From NCBI RefSeq assembly GCF_900108405.1, contig NZ_FNXG01000001.1:806001-870000 (forward strand): a stretch of 64,000 nucleotides of DNA. The letters are read 5' to 3'. The notes beneath the pieces are model-generated. The model saw only the letters and a list, made by a program, of their open reading frames with translations, was not told where the DNA came from and did no database searches. The stretch comes from Paracoccus alkenifer (GTDB lineage Bacteria; Pseudomonadota; Alphaproteobacteria; Rhodobacterales; Rhodobacteraceae). Positions within the stretch are counted from its first letter, which is position 1; every line of letters starts with the position of its first letter. Made by a program: the position numbers and the translations under genes. Positions 55,080-63,959 of the stretch are shown piece after piece.

Positions 55080-56450
55080 CTACCCCACCAGCAGCGCCGA
55101 GATCTCTGCCACCTTTGCCGCCACCAGCCCCGCATCGCCGCGGCTTTCGACGTTCAGCCGCACCACCGGCTCGGTGTTCGAGCGGCGCAGGTTGAACCGC
55201 CACTGCGGAAATTCCAGGCTGATTCCGTCGGTGTCGTCGCGCGACAGCGCCGCGCCCTCAAGCGCCGCCAGCACCCGCGCCAGCGCCGCATCGGGGTCCG
55301 ACAGGCGGAAATTTATCTCTCCGGACGAGGGATAGGCCGCCATCCGGTCGCCCACCAGCCGCGACAGGGGCTGGCGCTTGCGGCTCATCAGCCCGGCGAC
55401 CAGTAGCCAGGGGATCATGCCGCTGTCGGCATGGGCGAATTCGCGGAAATAATGATGCGCCGACATCTCGCCGCCATAGATCGCCCCCGATGCGCGCATC
55501 ACCTGCTTGACGAAGGCGTGTCCGGTGCGGGATTGCACCGCGCGGCCCCCGGCCTGCGCGATCACCTCGCGCGTGTTCAGCACCACGCGGGGGTCGTGGA
55601 CGATCTTTTCGCCGGGGTGGTGTTCCAGAAACGCCGCGGCGAGCAGCCCGACCACATATTCCCCCGGCACGAAACGGCCCTGTTCGTCGAACAGAAAGCA
55701 GCGGTCGAAATCGCCGTCCCAGGCGACGCCCAGATTCGCGCCATGCGCCACCACCGCATCGCCGGTCTGCGGCTGGTTTTCCGGCAGCAGCGGGTTGGGG
55801 ATGCCGTGCGGAAAGCCGGGGTCGGGGGCATGGTGCAGCCGCACCACCTCAAGCCGCGCGCCGCGGCGTTCCAGTTCCGCAGCAATGGCGTCAAAGGCGG
55901 GGCCTGCGACGCCGTTCCCGGCATTCACCAGCAGCTTCAGCGGCCCCAGCCGCGCCGCGTCGATGAAATCGCAGACGCGGCGGGCATAATCCATCCGCAC
56001 CGCCGTGGCATCCGTCACCCACCCCGGCGCCACGTCGGAAAACACGCCCCGCTCGGCCAGCGCCTGCAACTCGGCCAGTTCGGTCACCGGGTCCAGCGGC
56101 GCGGCCCAACGGCCGACCAGCTTCATCCCGTTGTAATCAATGGGGTTGTGCGAGGCGGTGACCTCGATCCCGCCATCGGCGCCCAGGTGGTCGGTGGCAA
56201 AATACATCTCTTCGGTGCCGGCCAGCCCGATGTCCAGAACCTCGACCCCGCCCTCGACCAGGCCGCGGATCAGCGCCGCCGCCAAGGCGGGCGAGCTGGC
56301 GCGGCCATCGCGGCCGACCACCACCCGCCGGGTGCCCGGGCGGGCGGCAAAGGCGCGGCCGACGCGCCAGGCGACATCCTCGTCCAGATCCTCGCCCAGC
56401 CTGCCGCGCAGGTCATAGGCCTTGAAACAGGTGATCTTGCGCGCGGTCAT
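55080..56450 (-). CDS. Phosphomannomutase/phosphoglucomutase
   Basis: Interconverts hexose 1- and 6-phosphates, supplying GDP-mannose or UDP-glucose type precursors for polysaccharides. The 456-aa protein has the phosphoserine loop EVTASHNPIDYNGMKLVG, the magnesium loop AWDGDFDRCFLFDE, the sugar-binding YGGEMSAHHYFREFAHADSG, and the phosphate-binding RRSNTEPVVRLNVE. The start at 56450 gives the expected MTARKITCFKAYDLRG opening. Placed beside the capsule-export genes, it probably feeds that pathway. Which sugar it prefers cannot be told from these motifs. Confidence 0.95.
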   Translation of the reverse strand: MTARKITCFKAYDLRGRLGEDLDEDVAWRVGRAFAARPGTRRVVVGRDGRASSPALAAALIRGLVEGGVEVLDIGLAGTEEMYFATDHLGADGGIEVTASHNPIDYNGMKLVGRWAAPLDPVTELAELQALAERGVFSDVAPGWVTDATAVRMDYARRVCDFIDAARLGPLKLLVNAGNGVAGPAFDAIAAELERRGARLEVVRLHHAPDPGFPHGIPNPLLPENQPQTGDAVVAHGANLGVAWDGDFDRCFLFDEQGRFVPGEYVVGLLAAAFLEHHPGEKIVHDPRVVLNTREVIAQAGGRAVQSRTGHAFVKQVMRASGAIYGGEMSAHHYFREFAHADSGMIPWLLVAGLMSRKRQPLSRLVGDRMAAYPSSGEINFRLSDPDAALARVLAALEGAALSRDDTDGISLEFPQWRFNLRRSNTEPVVRLNVESRGDAGLVAAKVAEISALLVG

Positions 56451-56579
56451 TTCGGCCTCCGGTCCGGTTGGGGGGAAACTGCCCAAGCGCGGCGTCCAGC
56501 GCAAGCCGTCCGACTTTGGCCGGGGCTGACCTTGGCGCGCCCTGCGGTTAATGCTGGGCAAACAACTGCCGGAACCGCC

Positions 56580-56984
56580 ATGACCGCCCAGACCAAAGCC
56601 CTGATCACCGCCTATTACGACGCCTTCAACCGCGGCGATACCGACGCGATGGAATCGCTGCTGCACGACGATTTCGAACATCACGTCAACGAAGGCGGGG
56701 TGCGGCACGGCAAGCAGGGCTTTGCCGCGTTCAACCGCCACATGAGCGAGACCTATCGCGAGACGCTGACCGACATGGTGGTGATGGTCAGCGACGACGG
56801 CAGCCGGGGCGCCGCCCAATTCGTGGTGAACGGAACCTATCTGCGCACCGACCCCGGCCTGCCCGAGGCGCGGGGCCAAAGCTATCGCCTGCCGGCCGGG
56901 GCGTTTTTCGCGATCAAAAACGGGCAGATCGCGCAGGTGACCACCTATTACAACCTCGCCGACTGGATCCGGCAGATTTCGTGA
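56580..56984 (+). CDS. SnoaL-like/NTF2-fold protein (ketosteroid isomerase-related)
   Basis: A 134-aa single-domain protein of the NTF2-like superfamily: ITAYYDAFNRGDTDAMESLL, DDFEHHVNEGGVRHGKQGF, and a C-terminal GAFFAIKNGQIAQVTTYYNL. These proteins form cone-shaped barrels that bind small hydrophobic ligands; the substrate is not predictable. First gene of a coupled run with a GNAT acetyltransferase (4-bp overlap) and a nitrilase-type hydrolase. Confidence 0.85.
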   Translation: MTAQTKALITAYYDAFNRGDTDAMESLLHDDFEHHVNEGGVRHGKQGFAAFNRHMSETYRETLTDMVVMVSDDGSRGAAQFVVNGTYLRTDPGLPEARGQSYRLPAGAFFAIKNGQIAQVTTYYNLADWIRQIS

Positions 56985-57562
56985 TCACAACGCGGACCCT
57001 GACCGGGGACGGGCTGACCGCCGCGCTGGGGGAACTGGCGCGGCTGCGGATCGCGGTGTTTCGCGACTGGCCCTATCTTTACGATGGCGACGAGGCGTAT
57101 GAGCGCGAATACCTGCGCGCCTATACCGCCCCCGGCGCGGTGGTGGTGGCGGCGATGGACGGCGACCGCATGGTCGGCGCCGCCACCGGCGCCCCAATGG
57201 AACATCACGCCAGCGATTTCGCCGCCGCCTTTGCCGGCCGCCCCGAGCCGCTGGACCAGATCTTTTACTGCGCCGAATCGGTGCTGCTGCCGGAATATCG
57301 CGGCCACGGGCTGGGCCACGCGTTTTTCGACGGGCGCGAGGCGCAGGGCCGCGCGCTGGGGCGGCGCTGGTCGGCGTTCTGTTCGGTGATCCGGCCCGAC
57401 GACCACCCGGCCCGGCCCGCCGATTACCGCCCGCTGGACGGGTTCTGGCGCAAGCGCGGCTATGCGCCGCTGCCGGGCGTCACCGCGCAATTCCGCTGGC
57501 GCGACCTGGGCGAGACTCGGGAAACCGCCAAGCCCCTGCAATTCTGGATGAAACCGCTATGA
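56981..57562 (+). CDS. GNAT family N-acetyltransferase
   Basis: A 193-aa acyltransferase: RIAVFRDWPYLYDGDEAYER at the N-terminus, AAMDGDRMVGAATGAPM as the central strand, and ESVLLPEYRGHGLGHAFFDG as the acetyl-CoA binding motif A (RGHGLG). The GTG start overlaps the SnoaL stop (GTGA) and its stop overlaps the next start by 4 bp. Substrate unknown; the fixed grouping with a carbon-nitrogen hydrolase suggests a common amine or amide substrate. Confidence 0.88.
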   Translation: MITTRTLTGDGLTAALGELARLRIAVFRDWPYLYDGDEAYEREYLRAYTAPGAVVVAAMDGDRMVGAATGAPMEHHASDFAAAFAGRPEPLDQIFYCAESVLLPEYRGHGLGHAFFDGREAQGRALGRRWSAFCSVIRPDDHPARPADYRPLDGFWRKRGYAPLPGVTAQFRWRDLGETRETAKPLQFWMKPL

Positions 57563-58431
57563 GCCGTCCCGTCCGCATCGCCGCCGCCGCCTATCCGTTC
57601 GACTGGTTCGACGATTTCGCCGCCTATGAGGCCAAGATTTCGGCTTGGGTCGCCAAGGCCGGCGACTGCGACCTGCTGGTGTTTCCCGAATACGGCGCGA
57701 TGGAGCTGGCAAGCCTTGGCGGGCCCGAAATCGCCCGCGATCTCGAATCCAGCCTGCACGAGGTCGCCCGCCATGAACCCGCCCGCGATGCGCTGCACGC
57801 GCGGCTGGCGGCGGAACATGGGTGCCATATCCTTGCGGCCTCGGGGCCGGCGTTTCCGCGCCCGGGGGCAAGGCCGGTCAACCGGGCGGTGCTGTTCGGA
57901 CCGCAGGGGCGGATCGGGCATCAGGACAAGCAGATCATGACGCGGTTCGAGCGCGAATCATGGGACGTGGTCGCCGCGCCGGGGCTGCGGGTGTTCGACA
58001 CACCCGTCGGGCGCATCGGCATAACCATCTGCTACGACAGCGAGTTTCCCCTGCTTGCCCGTCGTCTGGCCGAGGCGGGGGCCGAGATCATCCTGACGCC
58101 CAGCTGCACCGACAGCGTGGCGGGGTTCATGCGGGTGCGCATCGGCTGCATGGCGCGGGCATTGGAAAATCAATGCGTTGTGGTGCAGGCGCCGACGGTG
58201 GGCGACTGCGCCTGGAACCCGGCGATCGACGAAAACCGCGGCCGCGCCGCGATCTATGCGCCCCCGGACGGGATGTGGCCCGAAACCGGGGTGGTGGCCG
58301 AGGGCGCGATGGACCGGCCCGGCTGGGTCAAGGCGGAAATCGACCTGGACCGTATCGCCGAAAGCCGGCAGCGCGGGCAGGTGCTGCCGTGGCTGCACTG
58401 GCCTGAAAGCGCGGCCTCGCCGCTGGATTAA
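57559..58431 (+). CDS. Carbon-nitrogen hydrolase (nitrilase superfamily)
   Basis: A 290-aa enzyme that cleaves amide or nitrile C-N bonds. The Glu-Lys-Cys triad is visible: E in [13 protein letters not shown] in [12 protein letters not shown] in [20 protein letters not shown]. The family-typical [19 protein letters not shown] follows. It is the last member of the coupled SnoaL-GNAT-hydrolase run. Its stop codon overlaps the stop of the convergent ttcA gene. Substrate unknown. Confidence 0.92.
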   Translation: MSRPVRIAAAAYPFDWFDDFAAYEAKISAWVAKAGDCDLLVFPEYGAMELASLGGPEIARDLESSLHEVARHEPARDALHARLAAEHGCHILAASGPAFPRPGARPVNRAVLFGPQGRIGHQDKQIMTRFERESWDVVAAPGLRVFDTPVGRIGITICYDSEFPLLARRLAEAGAEIILTPSCTDSVAGFMRVRIGCMARALENQCVVVQAPTVGDCAWNPAIDENRGRAAIYAPPDGMWPETGVVAEGAMDRPGWVKAEIDLDRIAESRQRGQVLPWLHWPESAASPLD

Positions 58432-59321
58432 CGCAGCCGGGGCGGGGCGGCGGGCTCATCGGGCGCCTCAGCCCCCGGCGCCAGCGCCGAGAAATCGAAC
58501 AGCGCCGGGTCCGGCAGATGCGACGGCCGCACGTTGCTCAGCGCCCGGAACATCACCTGCCGCCGGCCGGGGCTGCGCGATTCCCATTCATCCAGCAGCT
58601 TTTTCACCTGCATTCGCTGCAACCCGTCCTGACTGCCGCACAGGTCGCAGGGAATCACCGGGTAATTCATCGCCCGGGCGAATCGGTCGCAATCGGCCTC
58701 GGCCACGAAGGCCAGCGGCCGCAGCACGTTCAGGTCGCCCTCTTCGTTCAGCAGCTTGGGCGGCATCGAGGCCAGCCTGCCGCCGTGGAACAGGTTCATG
58801 AAAAAGGTTTCCAGAATGTCGTCGCGGTGATGGCCCAGCACCACGGCGCTGCACCCCTCCTCCCGCGCGATCCGATACAGATTGCCGCGCCGCAGCCGCG
58901 AACACAGGCTGCAATAGGTCCCCCCCTCGGGCACCTTGGCCTTTACCACCGAATAGGTGTCCTGATACTCGATCCGGTGCGGCACGCCGCGGTCGGCCAG
59001 AAACTCGGGCAGCACCGTGGCGGGAAAGCCGGGCTGGCCCTGATCGAGGTTGCAGGCCAGCAGCTCGACCGGCAGCAGCCCGCGCCATTTCAGCTCGTGC
59101 AGCACGGCCAGCAGCGTATAGCTGTCCTTGCCGCCCGACAGGCAGACCAGCCAGCGGTCGCCGGGGGTAACCATGTGATAGGTCTCGATCGCGGCGCGGG
59201 TTTCGCGCACCAGCCGCTTGCGCAGCTTGCGAAATTCGGTCGATGAGGGCGCGCCGCGGAACAGCGGGTGGATTTCGGTTTCATCCGCGGAATCGGGCGG
59301 GTCGGCGGCGTCGTCCAGCAT
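58428..59321 (-). CDS. ttcA: tRNA 2-thiocytidine synthetase TtcA
   Basis: ATP- and Fe-S-dependent enzyme that thiolates C32 of certain tRNAs. The 297-aa protein has the PP-loop [15 protein letters not shown], the cluster cysteines in [17 protein letters not shown] and [17 protein letters not shown], and [20 protein letters not shown], all matching TtcA. Both CxxC pairs are intact. It is convergent with the nitrilase gene (overlapping stops) and 31 bp from yidD's downstream end on the same strand. Confidence 0.95.
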   Translation of the reverse strand: MLDDAADPPDSADETEIHPLFRGAPSSTEFRKLRKRLVRETRAAIETYHMVTPGDRWLVCLSGGKDSYTLLAVLHELKWRGLLPVELLACNLDQGQPGFPATVLPEFLADRGVPHRIEYQDTYSVVKAKVPEGGTYCSLCSRLRRGNLYRIAREEGCSAVVLGHHRDDILETFFMNLFHGGRLASMPPKLLNEEGDLNVLRPLAFVAEADCDRFARAMNYPVIPCDLCGSQDGLQRMQVKKLLDEWESRSPGRRQVMFRALSNVRPSHLPDPALFDFSALAPGAEAPDEPAAPPRLR

Positions 59322-59352
59322 CAGGCTTGCCTCGGGCGGTTGGGGTCATGGG

Positions 59353-59592
59353 TCATCGGCTCTTGTCGCGCGGCGGCGGCACCGGGTCATAGCCCGACCC
59401 GCCCAGCGGGTGACAGCGCCCGATTCGCCGCAGCATCAACCATGTCCCGCGAAAGGCCCCGTGACGTTCCAGCGCCTCAAGCGCATAGGCCGAGCAGGTC
59501 GGCTGATAGCGGCAGCCGTGGCCAACCCATGGGCTGAACAGCAGCCGATAGGCGCGCACCGGCAGCGCAACCAGATGGGCCAGCGGAGTCAC
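59353..59592 (-). CDS. yidD: Membrane protein insertion efficiency factor YidD
   Basis: A 79-aa protein with the YidD pattern: [20 protein letters not shown], then [19 protein letters not shown] and [17 protein letters not shown]. The conserved cysteines and the HPLGGxGYDPVP end are all present. Helps YidC-dependent insertion. The GTG start overlaps the rnpA stop by 4 bp (GTGA). Confidence 0.95.
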   Translation of the reverse strand: MTPLAHLVALPVRAYRLLFSPWVGHGCRYQPTCSAYALEALERHGAFRGTWLMLRRIGRCHPLGGSGYDPVPPPRDKSR

Positions 59593-60056
59593 GGCTTGCC
59601 CCCCGGTGCCGCGCCCTTGCCGCGGCGGCGCGGGGCGCGATCGGACAGGCGGGCCGTGTCCGAATGCACGCGCACCAGCGCATGTTTCAGATCGGACAGC
59701 ATCTCGGAAAAATCGCGGGTGGCGGTGGCCTCGGGGCGGCCGACCAGCACATAGTCCCAGCCCCCCTGCCCCTGCGCCGGGATCACCTGCCGCGCCAGTT
59801 CCCGCAGCCGGCGCTTGGCGCGGTTGCGGGCAACGGCATTGCCCAATTTCCTGGAACAGGTATAGCCGACCCGGATCGCCTGCGGGGCGACCTGTTCGGC
59901 CGGGTCGCGGCGGCGCGCTTGCAGCAGAAAACCCGCCGTTCCCTGACGGCGGGCCGAGGCCGCGCGCAGGAAATCGGCGCGGCGGGTCAAGGTGGTCATG
60001 GCCGGAACACGGGCCGCATCGCCGCCGGGGGCGTCCGCGGTCAGCGCCTCGGCCAT
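59589..60056 (-). CDS. rnpA: Ribonuclease P protein component
   Basis: Basic protein cofactor of RNase P. The signature [10 protein letters not shown] is in [18 protein letters not shown], preceded by [13 protein letters not shown]. The 155-aa length counts a roughly 20-residue acidic/neutral N-terminal extension and a basic C-terminus ([20 protein letters not shown]). Start 60056 is chosen because it lies 8 bp after the rpmH stop; ATG 59999 ([11 protein letters not shown]) is closer to the typical N-terminus, and neither has a good Shine-Dalgarno. Confidence 0.92.
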   Translation of the reverse strand: MAEALTADAPGGDAARVPAMTTLTRRADFLRAASARRQGTAGFLLQARRRDPAEQVAPQAIRVGYTCSRKLGNAVARNRAKRRLRELARQVIPAQGQGGWDYVLVGRPEATATRDFSEMLSDLKHALVRVHSDTARLSDRAPRRRGKGAAPGGKP

Positions 60057-60064
60057 CGGCCGTA

Positions 60065-60199
60065 TCAGGCCGACAGGACCTTGCGGCCCTTGGCGCGGCG
60101 GGCGTTCAGAACCCGACGGCCGCCCTTGGTGGCCATGCGGGCGCGGAAGCCGTGCCGGCGCGCGCGAACCAGGTTCGACGGCTGGAAGGTGCGTTTCAT
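60065..60199 (-). CDS. rpmH: 50S ribosomal protein L34
   Basis: A 44-aa basic protein, [20 protein letters not shown] at the start and [18 protein letters not shown] at the end, the full L34 sequence. GGAG lies 8 nt before the ATG. It heads the rpmH-rnpA-yidD operon on the minus strand. Found by direct reading because it is very short. Confidence 0.97.
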   Translation of the reverse strand: MKRTFQPSNLVRARRHGFRARMATKGGRRVLNARRAKGRKVLSA

Positions 60200-60460
60200 C
60201 GTCGTAGCTCCAACAACAGGGCGCGCAGGGTATGGGCCACGGGCCCACGCAAACGCGCCGGGAATGCGAAGCCCGCCAGATAGGGCCAGCGCGCGCCCAA
60301 GTCAACCACATCGGCAATGTCTTGCCATATTTTCGCCCCGTATCTTCCGCCGCAGCGTCCGCCTTGGGAACCCGGCGCGGATCACATATGTTTGATGCGC
60401 AGGCCCGCCACGCGCCCAGGCAATTGCCGGCGGATGCGCAGTGCGACGATACAGGACGAC

Positions 60461-61861
60461 ATGAGCTTCAACAGTATTACCGGCCGCTTTGCACTGCTGA
60501 CGATCGTGTTCGTGCTGTTGGCCGAGATCTTCATTCTTGTGCCCAGCGTCACGAATTTCCGCCGCGACTATCTGGAAACCCGGCTTGAGCGGGCGCAGAT
60601 CGCCAGCCTTGCGCTGCTGGCGACCGACGAATCCATCGCCGCCGACCTGGAAAGCGAGCTGCTGGAAAACGCCGGCGTCTACAACGTGGTGCTGCGGCGC
60701 GACGACATCCGCCAGCTGGTGCTGTCCTCGCCCCTGCCGGAGCCGATCTCGGCCACCTACGACCTGCGCGACCGCAACTTCAGCGCCAGCGCCCGCGACA
60801 CGCTGCACCGGCTGCTGAACCCGCGCCCCCAGACCATCCGGGTGATCGGCGAACCCGTCCGCGACGCCGGGCAGCTGATCGAGATCACCATGAACACCGC
60901 GCCGATGCGCAACGCGATGGTCGAGTTCGCCGTGCGGCTGCTGGCGGTGTCGGCCGCGTTTTCGGTGCTGACGGCGCTTTTGCTGAACTTGGCGGCGCAG
61001 CGGCTGATCGTCGGGCCGATCCGGCGGGTGATCGGGCACATGACCGCCTATGCCGCCTCGCCCGACGACAGCCGCACCATCATCACCCCCTCGGCCAGCA
61101 TGGGCGAGGTGCGGGCCGCCGAATCGGCGCTGGCGGCGATGCAGCACACGGTCACCGCCTCGCTCAAGCAGCGCGAGCGGCTGGCGCAGCTGGGACAGGC
61201 GGTGGCCAAGATCAGCCACGACCTGCGTAACATCCTGACCACCGGGCAGATCCTTGCCGACCGGCTTGAGGAAAGCGCCGACCCGGCGGTCCGGCGCACC
61301 GCGCCCAAGCTGGTCGGCTCGATCTCGCGCGCGGTGACGCTGTGCGAAACGACGCTGGCATTCGGCAAGGCCGAGGAACCGCAGCCCTCGCTGACGCTGT
61401 TCCACCTGCGCCCGCTGGTCGCCGAGGTGGTCGAGGCCGAGGAACTGGCCGCCGAGCCCGCCCCCGGCGCCGAGGTCGATTTCGTCACCGACATCCCCGC
61501 CGGGCTGCGCATCCGCGCCGACCGCGACCAGCTGTATCGGGTGCTGGCGAATCTGGCGCGCAACGCAAGGCAGGCGATCGAGGCGACCCGCAAGCCCGGC
61601 ACCATCGAGATCGCGGCAGGCGAGGACGAATCGGCCTGGTGGCTGCGCGTCGGCGACAGCGGCCCCGGCCTGCCGCAAAAGGCCCGCGACAACCTGTTCC
61701 AGCCCTTCACCGGCGGCATCCGCAAGGGCGGCACCGGGCTGGGGCTGGCCATCGCCGCCGACCTGATCCGCGGCCACGGCGGCGGGTTGGAGCTGATCCG
61801 CAGCGACGAGACCGGGTCCGAGTTCCGCATCACCCTGCCGCGGGTGATTGCGCTGGTCTGA
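60461..61861 (+). CDS. Membrane-bound sensor histidine kinase (orphan)
   Basis: A 466-aa kinase: first transmembrane helix (FALLTIVFVLLAEIFILVPS), a periplasmic domain of about 130 residues, second helix (FAVRLLAVSAAFSVLTALLL), a HAMP-like segment (RLIVGPIRRVIGHMTAYAAS), the H-box KISHDLRNILTTGQIL with the phosphorylated histidine, N-box LARNARQAIE, and ATP boxes GDSGPGLP and GGTGLGLAIAADL. The H-box form HDLRN is uncommon in classic EnvZ-type kinases. No response regulator is adjacent, so the partner and signal are unknown. Start ATG 60461 follows AGGA. Confidence 0.93.
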   Translation: MSFNSITGRFALLTIVFVLLAEIFILVPSVTNFRRDYLETRLERAQIASLALLATDESIAADLESELLENAGVYNVVLRRDDIRQLVLSSPLPEPISATYDLRDRNFSASARDTLHRLLNPRPQTIRVIGEPVRDAGQLIEITMNTAPMRNAMVEFAVRLLAVSAAFSVLTALLLNLAAQRLIVGPIRRVIGHMTAYAASPDDSRTIITPSASMGEVRAAESALAAMQHTVTASLKQRERLAQLGQAVAKISHDLRNILTTGQILADRLEESADPAVRRTAPKLVGSISRAVTLCETTLAFGKAEEPQPSLTLFHLRPLVAEVVEAEELAAEPAPGAEVDFVTDIPAGLRIRADRDQLYRVLANLARNARQAIEATRKPGTIEIAAGEDESAWWLRVGDSGPGLPQKARDNLFQPFTGGIRKGGTGLGLAIAADLIRGHGGGLELIRSDETGSEFRITLPRVIALV

Positions 61862-61914
61862 GCCGGGGTTTTCCACCTCGGGCGCAAAATTGTCCGGGGC
61901 GCGCGATTTACCCC

Positions 61915-61943
61915 TTGCATCCCCCGAACGCCCGGCCTACCTA
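61915..61943 (+). promoter_or_regulatory. Promoter of tRNA-Arg
   Basis: TTGCAT (61915-61920), a 17-bp spacer and TACCTA (61938-61943), 13 bp before the tRNA. Same design as the tRNA-Met promoter. Confidence 0.6.
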
Positions 61944-61956
61944 GCCGCCCTACGAC

Positions 61957-62033
61957 GGACCCGTAGCTCAGCTGGATAGAGCACCAGACTACGAATCTGG
62001 GGGTCGGGCGTTCGAATCGCTCCGGGTCCGCCA
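61957..62033 (+). tRNA. tRNA-Arg (ACG)
   Basis: A 77-nt cloverleaf: acceptor GGACCCG/CGGGTCC, D-arm AGCTCAGCTGGATAGAGC, anticodon stem CCAGA/TCTGG with loop CTACGAA giving anticodon ACG (A34 read as inosine), T-arm with GTTCGAAT, and encoded CCA after discriminator G. Confidence 0.96.
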
Positions 62034-62142
62034 TTTCCACATCTTGCACAAATCGCCAGTCTCGGCGGCTATACACTGCGGGCGCAGTTGATTATTCCGC
62101 CGGGATGTAGCGGCCATTGCGGGGCTGTCGGCGGAGGCGCGC

Positions 62143-63270
62143 GTGATCTTCTGCGAATTCGGCCCCGGCGGGCGGACGGTCCTGTTTCGCGATGCAGAGG
62201 TGGTTCTTGCCCATCGCCTCGATCAGGTTCTTCCGGCGCTGGCGCGGGCAGAATCTGCGCGGCGGGCCGGGAAATGGATCGCGGGCTGGATCGGGTACGA
62301 GGCCGGCTATGCGTTCGAGGACCGGCTGCGGCCGCTGGCCCCCGCGACGCACGGACCATTGCTGGCGCTGGGCATCCACGACGCGCCCTGCCCCGCCGAT
62401 GATTTCGCGCTGCCGGTCGAGGACGTCCAGCTGACGCCTCTGCGCCCGCTGGTCTCGCGAAAGGATTACGGGGCGGCGTTCCGGCGGGTGCAGGACCACA
62501 TCGGCGCCGGCGACTGCTATCAGATCAACCTGACTTTTCCGCTGGAAACGCGGCTGGCGCGGGGCACGCCCGCGGGACTTTACCGGGCGCTGCGGGCCAG
62601 CCAGCCGGTGGGCTACGGCGCCTTTGCCGATCTGGGCGGACCGGTGGTGCTGTCACGCTCGCCCGAGCTGTTCTTTCAGCTGGACGGCGCGGGCGGGATC
62701 GAGGCGCGGCCGATGAAGGGCACCGCCCCCCGCGACCCCGACCCCGAACGCGACGCGGCACTGGCCCGGGCGCTGGCGGCGTCCGAAAAGAACCAGGCCG
62801 AGAACCTGATGATCGTCGATCTGCTGCGCAACGACATCGGGCGGATTTCCCGCCCCGGCAGCGTCCGCGTGCCCGAGCTGTTCGCCATCGACAGTTTCGC
62901 CACCGTCCACCAGATGAGCTCGCGGGTGACCGGGCAGCTGGCCGCGCCCCCCGATCTGCCGGGGCTGATGCGGGCGCTGTTTCCCTGCGGCTCGATCACC
63001 GGCGCCCCCAAGATCCGCGCGATGGAGATCATCCGCGAGGTCGAGCCCTTTCCCCGCGGCGTCTATTGCGGCGCGCTGGGATGGATGGCGCCGGACGGGG
63101 CGGCGTGTTTCTCGGTCGCCATCCGCACGTTGTCGGTCTGGCCCGACGGGCGGGTGACGCTGAACGCAGGCGGCGGCGTGGTGCAGGATTCGACCGCCGA
63201 CGCGGAATGGGAGGAAGCGCTGTGGAAAACCCGCTTTGCGCAGGGGCTGACGACGCCGGGCTGCGGCTGA
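62143..63270 (+). CDS. pabB: Aminodeoxychorismate synthase component I
   Basis: Converts chorismate with ammonia to 4-amino-4-deoxychorismate for folate. The 375-aa chorismate-binding enzyme has QINLTFPLETRLARGTPAG, the PabB-specific lysine in RPMKGTAPRDPDPERD (TrpE has alanine there), LLRNDIGRISRPGSVRVPEL, and the C-terminal FPCGSITGAPKIRAMEIIRE. GTG start. pabC overlaps its 3' end by 49 bp. The glutamine amidotransferase pabA is not in the window. Confidence 0.94.
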   Translation: MIFCEFGPGGRTVLFRDAEVVLAHRLDQVLPALARAESARRAGKWIAGWIGYEAGYAFEDRLRPLAPATHGPLLALGIHDAPCPADDFALPVEDVQLTPLRPLVSRKDYGAAFRRVQDHIGAGDCYQINLTFPLETRLARGTPAGLYRALRASQPVGYGAFADLGGPVVLSRSPELFFQLDGAGGIEARPMKGTAPRDPDPERDAALARALAASEKNQAENLMIVDLLRNDIGRISRPGSVRVPELFAIDSFATVHQMSSRVTGQLAAPPDLPGLMRALFPCGSITGAPKIRAMEIIREVEPFPRGVYCGALGWMAPDGAACFSVAIRTLSVWPDGRVTLNAGGGVVQDSTADAEWEEALWKTRFAQGLTTPGCG

Positions 63271-63869
63271 TCGAAACGGTGCTGTGGGACGGCGCCGCCT
63301 GCCCGCGGCTGCGGCTGCATCTGGCGCGGTTGCAGGCGGGGGCGGCGGCACTGGGCTGGGGCTGCGATACCGGGGCGGCGGCGGCGGCGCTGACAGCCCC
63401 GCCGGGCGCGCGCGCGCGGCTGCGGCTGACGCTGGACCGGGCGGGTGCGGTCAAAGTGACGCGCGCGCCGCTGCCGCCTTCGCCCGCGCAATGGCGGCTG
63501 GGGCTGGCGACGGCGCGGCTGCGGTCAACGGACCCGTGGCTGCGGATCAAATCGACCCGCCGCGCGGCCTATGACACCGCCCGCGCGACGATGCCCGCCG
63601 GGCTGGACGAACTGCTGTTCCTGAACGAACGGGACGAGGTCTGCGACGGCACCATCACCACGCTGTTTTTCGACCGCGGCGCGGGGCTGCGCACGCCGCC
63701 GCTGTCCTGCGGGCTGCTGCCGGGGGTGTTGCGGGCCGAATTGCTGGAAAGCGCCGCCTGCCACGAGCAAATCCTGCCGGTATCGGACCTGCCGCATGTG
63801 CGGCTGTGGGTCGGCAACGCCCTGCGCGGGCTGATGCCTGCCATCTGGTGCGGGGCGACGCCGGCCTGA
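63222..63869 (+). CDS. pabC: Aminodeoxychorismate lyase-like class IV aminotransferase
   Basis: PLP enzyme predicted to release p-aminobenzoate from aminodeoxychorismate, completing the branch started by PabB. The 215-aa protein opens with LIETVLWDG and has the PLP lysine in LRIKSTRRAAYDTARAT, NERDEVCDGTITTLFF and CGLLPGVLRAELLES, all typical of class IV. Start GTG 63222 follows GGAGGAAG and lies inside pabB, giving a 49-bp overlap; the fixed pairing supports the PabC role. It is slightly shorter than E. coli PabC. Confidence 0.88.
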   Translation: MENPLCAGADDAGLRLIETVLWDGAACPRLRLHLARLQAGAAALGWGCDTGAAAAALTAPPGARARLRLTLDRAGAVKVTRAPLPPSPAQWRLGLATARLRSTDPWLRIKSTRRAAYDTARATMPAGLDELLFLNERDEVCDGTITTLFFDRGAGLRTPPLSCGLLPGVLRAELLESAACHEQILPVSDLPHVRLWVGNALRGLMPAIWCGATPA

Positions 63870-63936
63870 CGACGCCCGCCTGACCAAGCGGGTCTGTGCG
63901 ACCGGCCCGGCGATGCCCCGATCGCGGCGATTCTTT

Positions 63937-63959
63937 CCGGCGTCGAAACCAGACGCCGG
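63937..63959. other. Stem-loop downstream of pabC
   Basis: An 8-bp perfect stem CCGGCGTC/GACGCCGG with a 7-nt loop. No T-run follows on either strand, so a terminator role is doubtful. The rest of 63870-64000 shows no gene. Confidence 0.35.
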
